This document shows, one piece after another, positions 1 through 8,415 of a stretch of 64,000 bases of DNA. Each line of letters begins with the position of its first letter. The stretch's first letter is position 1. A model generated the notes under the pieces. The model had not been told where the DNA came from. It did no database searches and saw nothing but the letters and a program-made list of their open reading frames with translations. Location of the stretch: assembly GCF_002973535.1 (NCBI RefSeq), contig NZ_PVEP01000002.1:186001-250000 (forward strand). Direction: 5' to 3'. The DNA is from Albidovulum denitrificans. GTDB taxonomy: Bacteria > Pseudomonadota > Alphaproteobacteria > Rhodobacterales > Rhodobacteraceae. Made by a program: the position numbers and the translations under genes.

Positions 1-103
1 TATAGGGCAGTTGCAGCAGGAAGACCGCGACGTTGATCGCGATCAGGGCGTAGACGACATAGGGCCTGCCGCCGGACGGGTTGTGGTCGCGGATCGGGAA
101 CAT
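1..103 (-). CDS. Rhomboid-family intramembrane serine protease, N-terminal fragment
   Basis: Only the first 34 residues lie in the window; the rest is beyond base 1. The ATG is at 101-103 on the minus strand. The start reads MFPIRDHNPSGG, followed by RPYVVYALIAINVAVFLLQ, which is a short polar N-terminus running directly into a first membrane helix. The 'FPIRDHNPS' opening and the immediate transmembrane segment are typical of bacterial rhomboid proteins. These are membrane-embedded serine proteases that cut substrate helices within the bilayer. The catalytic Ser and His lie outside the window, so the family call rests on the N-terminus alone. The gene follows putA on the same strand after about 30 bp and could be co-transcribed with it. 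Confidence 0.7.
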   Translation of the reverse strand, partial: MFPIRDHNPSGGRPYVVYALIAINVAVFLLQLPY

Positions 104-134
104 GCGCGCAGGCTTCCCGATCCGCTGCGCGGCG

Positions 135-3100
135 TCAAGCGGAACCGGCCTCGGCCAGAAGCGCCGCGTTGCCGCCCGAGGCTGTGGTATCGACGCAGAC
201 ATGGCGTTCATACGCGACATGGGCGCGGTCCGGCATCGCCGTCAGGACCGGCAGGATCGGGCCGTCGCGGCGGGCGAGCGTGGCGGCATAGGCGCGGGCG
301 GTCTTCTCATCGCCCCACCAGATCACGCCGGAATAGCCCGTCAGCGTCGCCAGCGCCTCTGCCGCCAATTCGCCGGGCAGGGAAAGCGCCTGTCCGCCAA
401 GCGCCTCGACCGCCTTGCGCTGCGCCTCGGCGGCCGTGCGCCCCGGCCCGAGGCAGAGGAGCGGCGCGCGGGGCAGAAGCGTCAGGCGGTTCGACTCGCC
501 CGTCGGGCCGGGCAGGTCCAGCGTCTCGATCGGCCCGGCGGGCGGGGTGGCGTCAAGCGCGGCCTGAACCTTGGCGACCTCGGCGGTTCCCTCCGCGTGG
601 CCGCCGGGCTGGCCGGGGTCGGGCGCGGTGAAGCGGGGCAGGTAGTCCGGCCCGCCCGCCTTGGGGCCGGTGCCGGAAAGCCCCTCGCCCCCGAAGGGCT
701 GGGAACCGACAACCGCGCCGATCTGGTTGCGGTTGACGTAGATATTACCGACATGCAGCGCCTCGGTAATCTCCTGCACGCGGTTGTCGATGCGGGTGTG
801 CAGTCCGAAGGTCAGCCCGTAGCCGGTGGCGTTGATGGCATCGGTGACGTTTTCAAGATCGTCGGCGTCGAAGGTGGCGATATGCAGGACCGGGCCGAAG
901 ATCTCGCGCTTCATGTCCTCGATCCCCTTCACGCGGATCACGGTCGGGGCGACGAAATGGCCCTTGCGCGGGGTGGAAAGCTGGCGCAGCAGGCGGCCTT
1001 CCTTGCGGGCCTTCTCGATATGGGCGCGGATGCCGCCCTCGGCCTCTTCGTCGATCACCGGGCCGACATCGGTCGAGAGGTGCCAGGGGTCGCCGACGGT
1101 CAGTTCCTCCATCGCGCCGAAGAGCATGTCGGTGAAATGGGCGGCGATGTCGTCCTGAACGTAAAGGCAGCGCAGCGCCGAGCAGCGTTGACCGGCCGAC
1201 TGGAAGGAGGACGCGACGATGTCGCGCACCGCCTGTTCCGGCAGCGCGGTCGAATCGACGATCATGGCGTTCAGCCCGCCGGTTTCCGCGATCAGCGGCG
1301 CGCCGGGGGCGAGGTTTTCGGCCATGGCGCGCTGGATCAGCCGCGCGGTTTCGGTCGATCCGGTGAAGCACACGCCCGAGACGCGCGCGTCCGAGGTGAT
1401 CCGCGCGCCGACCGTGGCGCCATCGCCGGGCAGGAGTTGCAGCGCATGGGCCGGAACGCCCGCCTTGTGCAGAAGGGCAATGGCATGGGCCGCGATCAGG
1501 GGGGTCTGTTCGGCGGGTTTGGAAATCACCGCATTGCCCGCCGCCAGCGCCGCCGCGATCTGGCCGGTGAAGATCGCCAGCGGGAAGTTCCAGGGGCTGA
1601 TGCAGGCGAAGGTGCCAAGCGGCGCGCGGGTCAGATGCGCCGATTGCGCCGCGTAGTAGCGCAGGAAATCCACCGCCTCACGCAGTTCGGCGACGGCATC
1701 GGGCAGGGATTTCCCGGCCTCGCGCGCCAGAAGGGCGAAGAGCGGGCCGAAATCCCCCTCATAAAGATCGGCGGCGCGGTTCAGGATCGCCGCGCGCTCG
1801 GCCTGCGGCGCGTCCCAGATGCGGGCGGCGGAAAGGGCCGCGTCGATATCCTCGGGCGCGGCATCGGTCACCGCGCCGACCCCGACCCCGGTGGCGGGGC
1901 TGATGGCGGCGCGCGGCGCGATACCTTTGGCCTTGCCCGCGATCATCGGCGCGGCGGCGAAGGGCGTGGCGGCGAAAGGCGCGCGGGCGGCCTCGATCCG
2001 GGCCAGCGTTCCGGCATCGGTCAGGTCGAACCCCTCGGAATTCGCGCGTTCGGGCGCGAAAAGGTCCGGTCCCCGGCGGATGGCGTGGTTCGACAGGCCC
2101 GGCAGCGTCGCCTCGACCGCGCTCAGCGGGCAGGCGGCGACGACCTCGGGTGCCACATCCTCATCCACGATCTGATTGACGAAGGAGGAGTTGGCGCCGT
2201 TTTCCAGAAGGCGGCGGACCAGATAGGCCAGAAGGTCACGGTGCGCGCCCACGGGGGCGTAGATCCGGCAGCGGGTCTTTTCGCGCTTCAGCACGATGTC
2301 GTGCAGCCGTTCGCCCATGCCGTGCAGGCGCTGAAACTCGAACGGTTTGCCTTTGCCCATGTCGAGGATCGCGGCGACGGTATGGGCGTTGTGGGTGGCG
2401 AATTGCGGATAGATCCGGTCGGTCATGCCAAGCAGCTTTTTCGCATTGGCGATATAGCTGACATCGGTCGCCTCTTTCCGGGTAAAGACCGGGAAATCGG
2501 TCAGGCCAAGGACCTGCGCGCGCTTGATTTCGGCATCCCAATAGGCGCCCTTCACCAGCCGCACCATGATCTTGCGGTCAAGCCGACAGGCCAGCGCATG
2601 GAGCCAGTCCAGCGCCGCGCCCGCGCGGCGGCCATAGGCCTGCACGACGATGCCGAACCCGTCCCAGCCCCGCAGCTCATCATCCGCCAGAACCGCCTCG
2701 ATCACCTTCAGGGAAATCGTCAGCCGGTCGGCTTCCTCGGCGTCGATGTTGAAGCCCATCTTCGCCTTCGCCGCCTGCCGGGCCAGATCGCGCACGACCG
2801 GCACCAGTTCTTCCATCACGCGCGCTTCTTGCGCGACCTCATAGCGGGGATGCAGCGCGGAAAGCTTCACCGAGATGCCGGGATTGGCGCGGATGTCGTC
2901 ATGGGTGGCGGCGGCGGAAATCGCGGCGATGGCGCGGGAATAGGCCACCGCATAGCGGTCGGCATCCTCGGCGGTCTTTGCGGCCTCGCCCAGCATGTCG
3001 TAGGAATAGGTGTAGCCCTGCGCCTCCATCTTCGCGGCGCGTTCCATGGCGGCGTTGATCGTCTCACCCAGAACGAACTGGCGGCCCATCTCCTTCATCG

Positions 3101-3590
3101 CCTGGCGCACGGCGCGGCGGATGACGGGTTCACCCAGCCGCCGCATGGCGCCGCGCAGATGGCCGACGATGCCGGGTTCGCGGTCTTCCTCCAGCACCTT
3201 GCCGGTCAGCATCAAGGCCCAGGTGGAGGCGTTGACGAGGGACGAGGCGGAATGACCCAGATGCTTGCCCCAGTCAGAGGGTGCGATCTTGTCCTCGATC
3301 AGCGCGTCCATGGTCTCGGCATCCGGCACGCGCAGAAGCGCCTCGGCGAGGCACATGAGAGAGATGCCTTCCTCCGTCGATAACCCGTATTCGGCCAGAA
3401 AGACCTCCATCAGACCGGGGCGCACATCGGCGCGGATCTGGCGGACGAGATCGGCGCCCGAGGCCGCGATCCGCGCCCGGTCGTCGGTGGACAGGTCGGC
3501 ACTGGCAATCAGCCGCGCCGCCAGGGCGCCCTCATCGGCCAGGGTTCCGGTTTCGATTGCGCGCCACAGGTCCGACATCATGCCCTCCAC
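135..3590 (-). CDS. putA: Bifunctional proline dehydrogenase / L-glutamate gamma-semialdehyde dehydrogenase PutA
   Basis: PutA oxidises proline to glutamate in two steps: an FAD-dependent proline dehydrogenase, then an NAD-dependent P5C dehydrogenase, with channelling between them and electrons passed to quinone. The 1151-aa length fits the short PutA class that lacks the N-terminal DNA-binding domain. The barrel domain carries YPQFATHNAHTV near residue 393 and QRLHGMGE shortly after. The aldehyde dehydrogenase half carries the general-base region AETGGLN near 769 and the catalytic cysteine in SAGQRCSALR near 802. A C-terminal tail of about 150 aa follows the dehydrogenase fold. The start could be Met1 or Met4/Met5 (3578-3581). 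The gene is divergent from an Lrp-type regulator, the usual arrangement in Rhodobacteraceae. Since the short form cannot repress itself, that regulator probably controls it. Confidence 0.97.
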   Translation of the reverse strand: MEGMMSDLWRAIETGTLADEGALAARLIASADLSTDDRARIAASGADLVRQIRADVRPGLMEVFLAEYGLSTEEGISLMCLAEALLRVPDAETMDALIEDKIAPSDWGKHLGHSASSLVNASTWALMLTGKVLEEDREPGIVGHLRGAMRRLGEPVIRRAVRQAMKEMGRQFVLGETINAAMERAAKMEAQGYTYSYDMLGEAAKTAEDADRYAVAYSRAIAAISAAATHDDIRANPGISVKLSALHPRYEVAQEARVMEELVPVVRDLARQAAKAKMGFNIDAEEADRLTISLKVIEAVLADDELRGWDGFGIVVQAYGRRAGAALDWLHALACRLDRKIMVRLVKGAYWDAEIKRAQVLGLTDFPVFTRKEATDVSYIANAKKLLGMTDRIYPQFATHNAHTVAAILDMGKGKPFEFQRLHGMGERLHDIVLKREKTRCRIYAPVGAHRDLLAYLVRRLLENGANSSFVNQIVDEDVAPEVVAACPLSAVEATLPGLSNHAIRRGPDLFAPERANSEGFDLTDAGTLARIEAARAPFAATPFAAAPMIAGKAKGIAPRAAISPATGVGVGAVTDAAPEDIDAALSAARIWDAPQAERAAILNRAADLYEGDFGPLFALLAREAGKSLPDAVAELREAVDFLRYYAAQSAHLTRAPLGTFACISPWNFPLAIFTGQIAAALAAGNAVISKPAEQTPLIAAHAIALLHKAGVPAHALQLLPGDGATVGARITSDARVSGVCFTGSTETARLIQRAMAENLAPGAPLIAETGGLNAMIVDSTALPEQAVRDIVASSFQSAGQRCSALRCLYVQDDIAAHFTDMLFGAMEELTVGDPWHLSTDVGPVIDEEAEGGIRAHIEKARKEGRLLRQLSTPRKGHFVAPTVIRVKGIEDMKREIFGPVLHIATFDADDLENVTDAINATGYGLTFGLHTRIDNRVQEITEALHVGNIYVNRNQIGAVVGSQPFGGEGLSGTGPKAGGPDYLPRFTAPDPGQPGGHAEGTAEVAKVQAALDATPPAGPIETLDLPGPTGESNRLTLLPRAPLLCLGPGRTAAEAQRKAVEALGGQALSLPGELAAEALATLTGYSGVIWWGDEKTARAYAATLARRDGPILPVLTAMPDRAHVAYERHVCVDTTASGGNAALLAEAGSA

Positions 3591-3602
3591 AAAGATCGGA
3601 CC

Positions 3603-3643
3603 ATGATAATCTTGAATGAAAAGGAGATTTGCCTGATTATGAT
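3603..3643. promoter_or_regulatory. Candidate PutR operator between putA and putR
   Basis: The 93-bp divergent intergenic region is AT-rich compared with its surroundings. It carries ATGATAATC at 3603-3611 and GATTATGAT at 3635-3643, which are inverted copies matching at 8 of 9 positions. Lrp-family regulators bind spaced degenerate inverted repeats, so this is the natural place for PutR to act on both promoters. The assignment is inferred from position and symmetry. Confidence 0.4.
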
Positions 3644-3683
3644 TAGAAAGATGGTCAGATCGACCAATTTGTGAGGGTTTTGA

Positions 3684-4148
3684 ATGTCAGACGATCTTCC
3701 CGAGCTTGACCGTTTCGACCGCGCGATTCTGGCCGCCCTGTCCGGCGATGGCCGGATGCCGGTGACCGAGCTTGCGCGCCGCATCGGCCTGTCAAAGACG
3801 CCGACGCAGGCGCGGGTGAAACGGCTGGAAGAGGCGGGCGTCATCGCCGGCTATCGCGCGGTGCTGAACCCGATCCGCATGGGGCTGGCCAATGTCGCCT
3901 ATGTCGAGGTGCGCCTGACCGACACGCGCGAGGCCGCACTTCAGGCCTTCAACCGCGCGGTGCGGGCGGTGCCGGAGATCGAGGAATGCCACATGATGGC
4001 GGCGGGCTTCGACTACCTGATGAAGGTCCGCACCGGGGACATCGCCGACTATCGCCGGGTGCTGGGCGAACGCATATCGACGCTGCCGCATGTCGCCTCC
4101 ACCTCCACCTATGTCGCGATGGAGGCGGTGAAGGAAACCGGGCTTTGA
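3684..4148 (+). CDS. putR: Lrp/AsnC-family transcriptional regulator, likely proline-responsive PutR
   Basis: A 154-aa protein with the standard Lrp/AsnC layout. An N-terminal winged helix-turn-helix (about residues 8-60, with VTELARRIGLSKTPTQARVK) is followed by an RAM ligand-binding and oligomerisation domain. That domain includes the conserved VPEIEECHMMAAGFDYLMKV stretch around residues 95-115. It is divergent from putA across 93 bp. In Rhodobacter and relatives an Lrp-type activator, PutR, sits in exactly this position and switches on putA in response to proline. The function is inferred from family plus context; the ligand itself cannot be read from sequence. Confidence 0.9.
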   Translation: MSDDLPELDRFDRAILAALSGDGRMPVTELARRIGLSKTPTQARVKRLEEAGVIAGYRAVLNPIRMGLANVAYVEVRLTDTREAALQAFNRAVRAVPEIEECHMMAAGFDYLMKVRTGDIADYRRVLGERISTLPHVASTSTYVAMEAVKETGL

Positions 4149-4201
4149 CGGCGATTGCCCGGCCCCGGCGCGGCTGCTATCAGGCGGGACGCGAGCGCCG
4201 T

Positions 4202-4287
4202 GCGGGCGTGGTGGAACGGTAGACACATGGCACTTAAAATGCCTGGGCCGAAAGGCCGTGCGGGTTCGACTCCCGCCGCCCGCACCA
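4202..4287 (+). tRNA. tRNA-Leu (anticodon UAA)
   Basis: The acceptor stem GCGGGCG (4202-4208) pairs with CGCCCGC (4277-4283), followed by discriminator A and an encoded CCA (4285-4287). The T arm is GCGGG-TTCGACT-CCCGC. A long variable arm (around GGGCCGAAAGGCC) marks a class II tRNA, as expected for Leu. The anticodon loop CTTAAAA gives TAA at 4235-4237. The first anticodon-stem pair (27:43) is a U-U mismatch; the other four pair normally. It reads UUA and UUG codons, which are rare in this GC-rich genome. Confidence 0.97.
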
Positions 4288-4396
4288 GTCCCCGGAGGCA
4301 GGGGTTTCGGTTGGGGCGGTTTTTGTCAGGGTGATGGCCGCGTCGTGCCACGGAGGGCCGGATAGGAAAGGTCCGGTTGCCTCTTCCCGGCCGAAC

Positions 4397-4417
4397 GCCC
4401 GCCCGTGTCAGGCGGGC
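4397..4417. repeat. GC-rich hairpin downstream of tRNA-Leu
   Basis: GCCCGCC (4397-4403) and GGCGGGC (4411-4417) form a 7-bp perfect stem with a 7-nt loop. No T-run follows on the plus strand, so it is not a classic intrinsic terminator. It lies in the 194-bp spacer between tRNA-Leu and the AT-rich gene, where I see no open reading frame worth calling. Confidence 0.5.
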
Positions 4418-4432
4418 AGGGTGGCAGGCGCG

Positions 4433-4460
4433 GCCCGATTTGTCGCGGCACAAATCGGGC
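4433..4460. repeat. Perfect 11-bp inverted repeat at the edge of the AT-rich islet
   Basis: GCCCGATTTGT (4433-4443) and ACAAATCGGGC (4450-4460) form a perfect stem with a 6-nt loop. It lies 22 bp beyond the stop of the AT-rich gene and is close to the base-composition boundary. It could work as a bidirectional terminator, although there is no U-run, or be a boundary mark of the insertion. Confidence 0.6.
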
Positions 4461-4481
4461 GAGCATACTCACTCTAGGTTT

Positions 4482-5279
4482 CTAACTTTCGGAAAAAAAG
4501 GCCGAGTATGCTTGCAGAGCAGTGGCAATAGCAATGATAACTGTTATCCAGAATAGACGCTTATTCTGTCGAACACTGTCCCGATGCCTTCTTTCATCTT
4601 GTTCGTAGGACGATATGGTTTCTAGAGCCTGTGGCTCTAGCTGAAACTCATGAAGATTGGCCTTCTTTAAATCTCCAGATGCAGCAAGGGACTCAATAAC
4701 CAACCTGAAGCGAGCGCTTACCTCATCCAACTGAGGATGGGCGTAAATTCTGTTCCCATAGAAATCAGAAAGAAGTTGGATAATAGACTTTGGCTCCGGT
4801 GTCGTTAACAAGGCGTTTTGCGTTTGGGCGTGTTGGAGGTGTAACTGCACTAGTTTGCGAAGAACATCAACGCGTTCATGTCGGAACCGAGTTCTAGCGT
4901 TATAATAGGATTGAGTCAGCCTTCCCTTTATCCATGACCTTTGCGGCGCAAAAGTTAGCTCGGTTAACCAAAAATCCCAAACGCCTTGGCACTTGGTTTG
5001 GCTGTAGCCGTAGAATCTAGTTATCTCTAGTTCCCAAAGTTGTAGGCTCTTTAAGGGAATATCCGCATTTATATCAAAACATTCTCCATTCCACAATCGA
5101 CCTAACAATGAGTCTTTGGTGATCGTGTCAATGAGAAATATCCGGGCGTCGGCTTTGTTATTCAGATGGGATACATAGTAGTCATTGGAATCGGCGTAGG
5201 GAAATTGTGGCGGAGCAACCTTTTTTAGGCTCCGTTTGATGGCTTGCAATTTGAGCTGGCGATCAAACTCCTCAAACAT
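4482..5279 (-). CDS. Unrecognised protein with C-terminal membrane anchor, AT-rich, coupled to parE
   Basis: A 265-aa product starting MFEEFDRQLK. I do not recognise the family. Most of the chain is hydrophilic and rich in Arg, Gln, Leu and aromatic residues, with a helical middle (RKLVQLHLQHAQTQNALL). One clear hydrophobic helix (LFWITVIIAIATALQAYSAF) sits at the extreme C-terminus, suggesting a tail-anchored protein facing the cytoplasm. Hand counts of three 60-base lines gave 37, 43 and 53% GC, well below the neighbours. The ATG overlaps the parE stop (ATGTTTGA), and a GGAGGAG ribosome-binding site is embedded in the last parE codons. Translation is therefore probably coupled to parE. A longer in-frame start at 5303 would lack this ribosome-binding site. 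The composition suggests horizontal acquisition. Confidence 0.75.
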   Translation of the reverse strand: MFEEFDRQLKLQAIKRSLKKVAPPQFPYADSNDYYVSHLNNKADARIFLIDTITKDSLLGRLWNGECFDINADIPLKSLQLWELEITRFYGYSQTKCQGVWDFWLTELTFAPQRSWIKGRLTQSYYNARTRFRHERVDVLRKLVQLHLQHAQTQNALLTTPEPKSIIQLLSDFYGNRIYAHPQLDEVSARFRLVIESLAASGDLKKANLHEFQLEPQALETISSYEQDERRHRDSVRQNKRLFWITVIIAIATALQAYSAFFSES

Positions 5280-7224
5280 CCAGCTCCTCCACGAACCTCG
5301 CATTCTCCGAGATATATTGAAACCGCAATTCCGGCTTCTTGCCCATCAGCCGCTCGACCAGATCGCCGGTCTCGCCCGGCTCATCCTCATCAATCGAAAC
5401 CCGGATCAGTTTCCGGGTCGCGGGGTTCATGGTGGTGTCCTTCAGGTCCTTGGCGTCCATTTCGCCCAGACCCTTGAAGCGCTGGACGTCGATCTTGCCC
5501 TTGCCGCCAAGGCCCTTTTCCAGCCACTCCTCCTTCTCGGCATCGTCCGCCACATAGATGCGCTTGGCACCCTGCGTCAGGCGGTAGAGCGGCGGGCAGG
5601 CGAGGTAGAGGTGGCCCTTGTCGATCATCGGCCGCATCTGGGTGAAGAAGAAGGTCATCAGAAGCGAGGCGATATGGGCGCCGTCCACGTCGGCGTCGGT
5701 CATGATGATGATCTTGTCATAGCGCAGGTCGTCGAGGCGGAATTTCGACGCCATGCCAACGCCAAGCGCCTGACAAAGATCGTTGATCTCCTGGTTCTGG
5801 CCCATCTTGGCCGAGGCCGCGCCGAGGACGTTGAGGATTTTCCCGCGCAAGGGCAGCAGCGCCTGATTGGTGCGGTCGCGCGCCATCTTGGCCGACCCGC
5901 CGGCGCTGTCGCCCTCGACGATGAACAGTTCCGTCCCCTCGCGGTTGGTGGCCGAACAATCGACAAGCTTGCCGGGCAGGCGCAGCTTCTTGGTCGCGGT
6001 CTTCCTCTGTGTCTCCTTCTCTGCCCGCCGCCGCAGGCGTTCCTCGGCCCTGAGGACGAGGAAGTCGAGGATGGCACCGGCGGATTTCGTGTCAGAGGCC
6101 AGCCAGTTGTCGAAATGGTCGCGCACGGCGCTTTCGACCCATTTCGCCGCTTCCTCGGTCGACAGCCGGTCCTTGGTCTGGCCGACGAAGGACGGCTCAC
6201 GGATGAAGATGGAGATCAGCGCGCAGCCGCCGGTCAGCATATCCTCGCGCGTGATCTGCCCGGCCTTCTTGTTGTTCACCAACTCGCCGTAAGCCCGCAC
6301 GCCTTTCAGCATCGCGGCCCAGAAGCCCGCCTCATGCGTGCCGCCTTCGGGCGTCGGCACGGTGTTGCAGTAGGAATGGATGAAGCCGTCGCGCGCGGGC
6401 GTCCAGTTGATCGCCCATTCGACCGATCCGGGAACGCCGAACTTGTCCTGGAAGTTGACCTTGCCCGCGAAGGGGCGGTCGGCATAGGTCGTCGCGCCCT
6501 CCATCGACAGCGCAAGGAAATCGGCCAGGCCGTTGGGGTAGTGGAACGTCGCCTCAAGCGGCGTGTCGCCATCCTCAACGGCGGATTTCCAGCGGATTTC
6601 CACGCCGGAGAACAGATAGGCCTTCGACCGCACCATCTTGAACAGGCGCGAGGGCTTGAACTGGAGCGAGCCGAAGATTTCGGCATCCGGGTGGAAGGTG
6701 ACGGCGGTCCCGCGCCGGTTCGGGGCGGCGCCGATCTTTTTCACCGGGCCAAGGGGGGTGCCACGGGAAAAGCGCTGCTCATAAAGCTCCTTGTTGCGCG
6801 CGACCTCAACCACCATCGAATCCGACAGCGCGTTGACGACGGAAGAGCCGACGCCGTTCAGACCGCCCGAGGTCGAATAGGCCTTGTTTGAGAACTTGCC
6901 CCCGGCGTGCAGGGTGCAAAGGATGACCTCAAGCGCCGATTTGCCGGGAAATTTCGGGTGCGGGTCGATGGGGATGCCGCGGCCGTTGTCGCGCACGGTG
7001 ATGGCGTAGTCGGCGTGAAGCTCCACCTCGATCCGGTTGGCATGGCCCGCGACGGCCTCGTCCATGGAGTTGTCGAGGATCTCGGCCACCATATGATGCA
7101 GCGCGCGGTCGTCGGTGCCGCCGATATACATGCCCGGCCGCTTGCGCACGGGTTCAAGCCCTTCAAGGACCTCGATCGAACTGGCATTGTAGTCGTCGCC
7201 GTGGGTGAACATGTCATCGGCCAT
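5272..7224 (-). CDS. parE: DNA topoisomerase IV subunit B
   Basis: ParE is the ATPase subunit of topoisomerase IV, which with ParC decatenates daughter chromosomes. The 650-aa length is normal. The GHKL ATPase fold includes the Mg-binding EILDNSMDEAV near residue 54 and an ATP-lid glycine stretch (GGLNGVGSSVVNAL). The TOPRIM domain carries EGDSAGGSAK near 440 and the metal-binding DADVDGAH near 511. The 'PLRGKILNVLGA' continuation, without a long insertion, favours ParE over GyrB. The start chosen is MADDMFTHGDDYNASS at 7224; the open frame extends 39 codons further upstream without family similarity. The stop codon overlaps the start of the downstream AT-rich gene. Confidence 0.95.
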   Translation of the reverse strand: MADDMFTHGDDYNASSIEVLEGLEPVRKRPGMYIGGTDDRALHHMVAEILDNSMDEAVAGHANRIEVELHADYAITVRDNGRGIPIDPHPKFPGKSALEVILCTLHAGGKFSNKAYSTSGGLNGVGSSVVNALSDSMVVEVARNKELYEQRFSRGTPLGPVKKIGAAPNRRGTAVTFHPDAEIFGSLQFKPSRLFKMVRSKAYLFSGVEIRWKSAVEDGDTPLEATFHYPNGLADFLALSMEGATTYADRPFAGKVNFQDKFGVPGSVEWAINWTPARDGFIHSYCNTVPTPEGGTHEAGFWAAMLKGVRAYGELVNNKKAGQITREDMLTGGCALISIFIREPSFVGQTKDRLSTEEAAKWVESAVRDHFDNWLASDTKSAGAILDFLVLRAEERLRRRAEKETQRKTATKKLRLPGKLVDCSATNREGTELFIVEGDSAGGSAKMARDRTNQALLPLRGKILNVLGAASAKMGQNQEINDLCQALGVGMASKFRLDDLRYDKIIIMTDADVDGAHIASLLMTFFFTQMRPMIDKGHLYLACPPLYRLTQGAKRIYVADDAEKEEWLEKGLGGKGKIDVQRFKGLGEMDAKDLKDTTMNPATRKLIRVSIDEDEPGETGDLVERLMGKKPELRFQYISENARFVEELDV

Positions 7225-7364
7225 GGGGGATGCTCGTCTTTTCTTGCCTGAACGCGGATTAGACCATGCGGGGCGTCCGGGGGCAAGCGGCGCCGGTCTT
7301 GATTGCGCCCGCACGGGGCGAAATATGGGGGCGGTCCGCAAGGGCGCTACTAGGGAGAGACAGC

Positions 7365-7955
7365 ATGTGGAACGATCGCTATGCGGGGGAAGATTACCTG
7401 TTCGGCACCGAACCGGCGGATTTCCTGCGCCGCGCGGAGCCCTGGCTGACCGGCGGGACGGCGCTTTGCATCGCCGATGGCGAGGGACGGAATTCGGTCT
7501 GGCTGGCGGGGCAGGGGCTGACGGTGACGGCCTTTGACCCGGCGGAGAATGCGGTCGCCAAGGCGCGCAGGCTGGCGGCGGCGCGGGGGGTGGCGGTCGA
7601 TGTCCATCTGGCGGACCTGAACGGCTGGGACTGGACGCGGCAGTTCGACGTGGTGGCCGGTATCTTCATCCAGTTCGTCGGTCCCGATGATCGGGCGCGG
7701 TTGTTCGAACGCATCCGGGGCGCGGTCAGGCCCGGTGGCCTTCTCCTCCTCCACGGCTATGCGCCGCGTCAGGTCGATTACGGCACCGGCGGCCCGCCGC
7801 AGCGCGAGAACATGTATACCGAGGACCTGCTCAGCGATGCCTTCGCGGGGTGGGAGGTGCTGCGGCTGGCCGATTTCGACGCCGAGGTGGATGAGGGGCG
7901 GGGCCATTCCGGCCGCTCGGCCCTGGTCGATTTCATCGCGCGCAAGCCGGGTTGA
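7365..7955 (+). CDS. SAM-dependent class I methyltransferase
   Basis: A 196-aa single-domain methyltransferase beginning MWNDRYAGEDYLFGTEPADFL, the usual opening of TehB/UbiE-like small methyltransferases. The glycine-rich SAM loop appears degenerate as CIADGEGRNSVWLA (about residues 37-50). It is followed by the acidic motif FDPAENAVAKAR and a 'FDVVAGIFIQF' post-I strand. The family acts on small molecules; the substrate cannot be read here. The start at 7365 has GGGAGAGA in front of it, and the longer in-frame start at 7266 lies in non-conserved sequence. It is divergent from parE, with about 140 bp between starts. Confidence 0.85.
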   Translation: MWNDRYAGEDYLFGTEPADFLRRAEPWLTGGTALCIADGEGRNSVWLAGQGLTVTAFDPAENAVAKARRLAAARGVAVDVHLADLNGWDWTRQFDVVAGIFIQFVGPDDRARLFERIRGAVRPGGLLLLHGYAPRQVDYGTGGPPQRENMYTEDLLSDAFAGWEVLRLADFDAEVDEGRGHSGRSALVDFIARKPG

Positions 7956-7961
7956 GGCGCG

Positions 7962-8297
7962 TCACGCCACCCGCGCCATCAAGAGCATGGAGCAGACGGC
8001 AAGGCAGATGCCGAGGATTTCCCGCGTCTCAAGCCTCTCCTCGAAAAACACCACGCCCATCGCGCAAAGCGCCAGCAGCGAGAAGATCGAAAAGGCGACA
8101 CCGGTTTGGGCCAGCGAGATGTGGCGCATGGCAAGGAACCAGCCGATGGCCGACAGCGCATAAAGGCTGCATCCCAAGAGGAAGACCGGCGATTGCAGGC
8201 TGTGGCCACGGTCCACGGCAAGCTTGATGTAATAATCCCCCGCGATCACGACGAGGGTGGCGACGAAACAAAGCGCATATCCAATCAGGGCAGGCAT
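7962..8297 (-). CDS. Small four-helix DMT/EamA-type membrane transporter
   Basis: A 111-aa protein with four predicted membrane helices: IGYALCFVATLVVIAGDYYI, VFLLGCSLYALSAIGWFLA, GVAFSIFSLLALCAMGVVFF and EILGICLAVCSMLLMA. This is the half-size organisation of SMR/EamA-like drug/metabolite transporters, which dimerise to form a pore. The conserved second-helix glutamate of drug-exporting EmrE is absent; an Asp occurs in helix 1 (VIAGDYY). The classical multidrug role is therefore uncertain. The gene is convergent with the methyltransferase, with 6 bp between stops. Confidence 0.75.
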   Translation of the reverse strand: MPALIGYALCFVATLVVIAGDYYIKLAVDRGHSLQSPVFLLGCSLYALSAIGWFLAMRHISLAQTGVAFSIFSLLALCAMGVVFFEERLETREILGICLAVCSMLLMARVA

Positions 8298-8415
8298 GAA
8301 ACACTCTCCGAAGAATGGCGCGAGGGTAGGGGAGAATGCGGCGCGGGCAAAGCCTCTTTACGCAAGGGTAAGGTTTCCCTGACCTTCTGTCCTTCGTGGA
8401 GTCTGCAGGTGTGGT

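Noticed and set aside
81-3383. A 1100-codon open frame on the plus strand opposite putA, and similar long frames opposite parE, pepN and pntAB.
   Set aside because: These are antisense shadows of conserved genes in GC-rich DNA: Arg/Gly/Ala/His-rich translations without domains, while the other strand encodes complete known proteins.
4288-4481. tRNA-Leu 3' end as an attachment site with a direct repeat near 5280.
   Set aside because: No copy of the tRNA 3' sequence was found around the parE end, and there is no integrase, so a classical integrative element is not supported.
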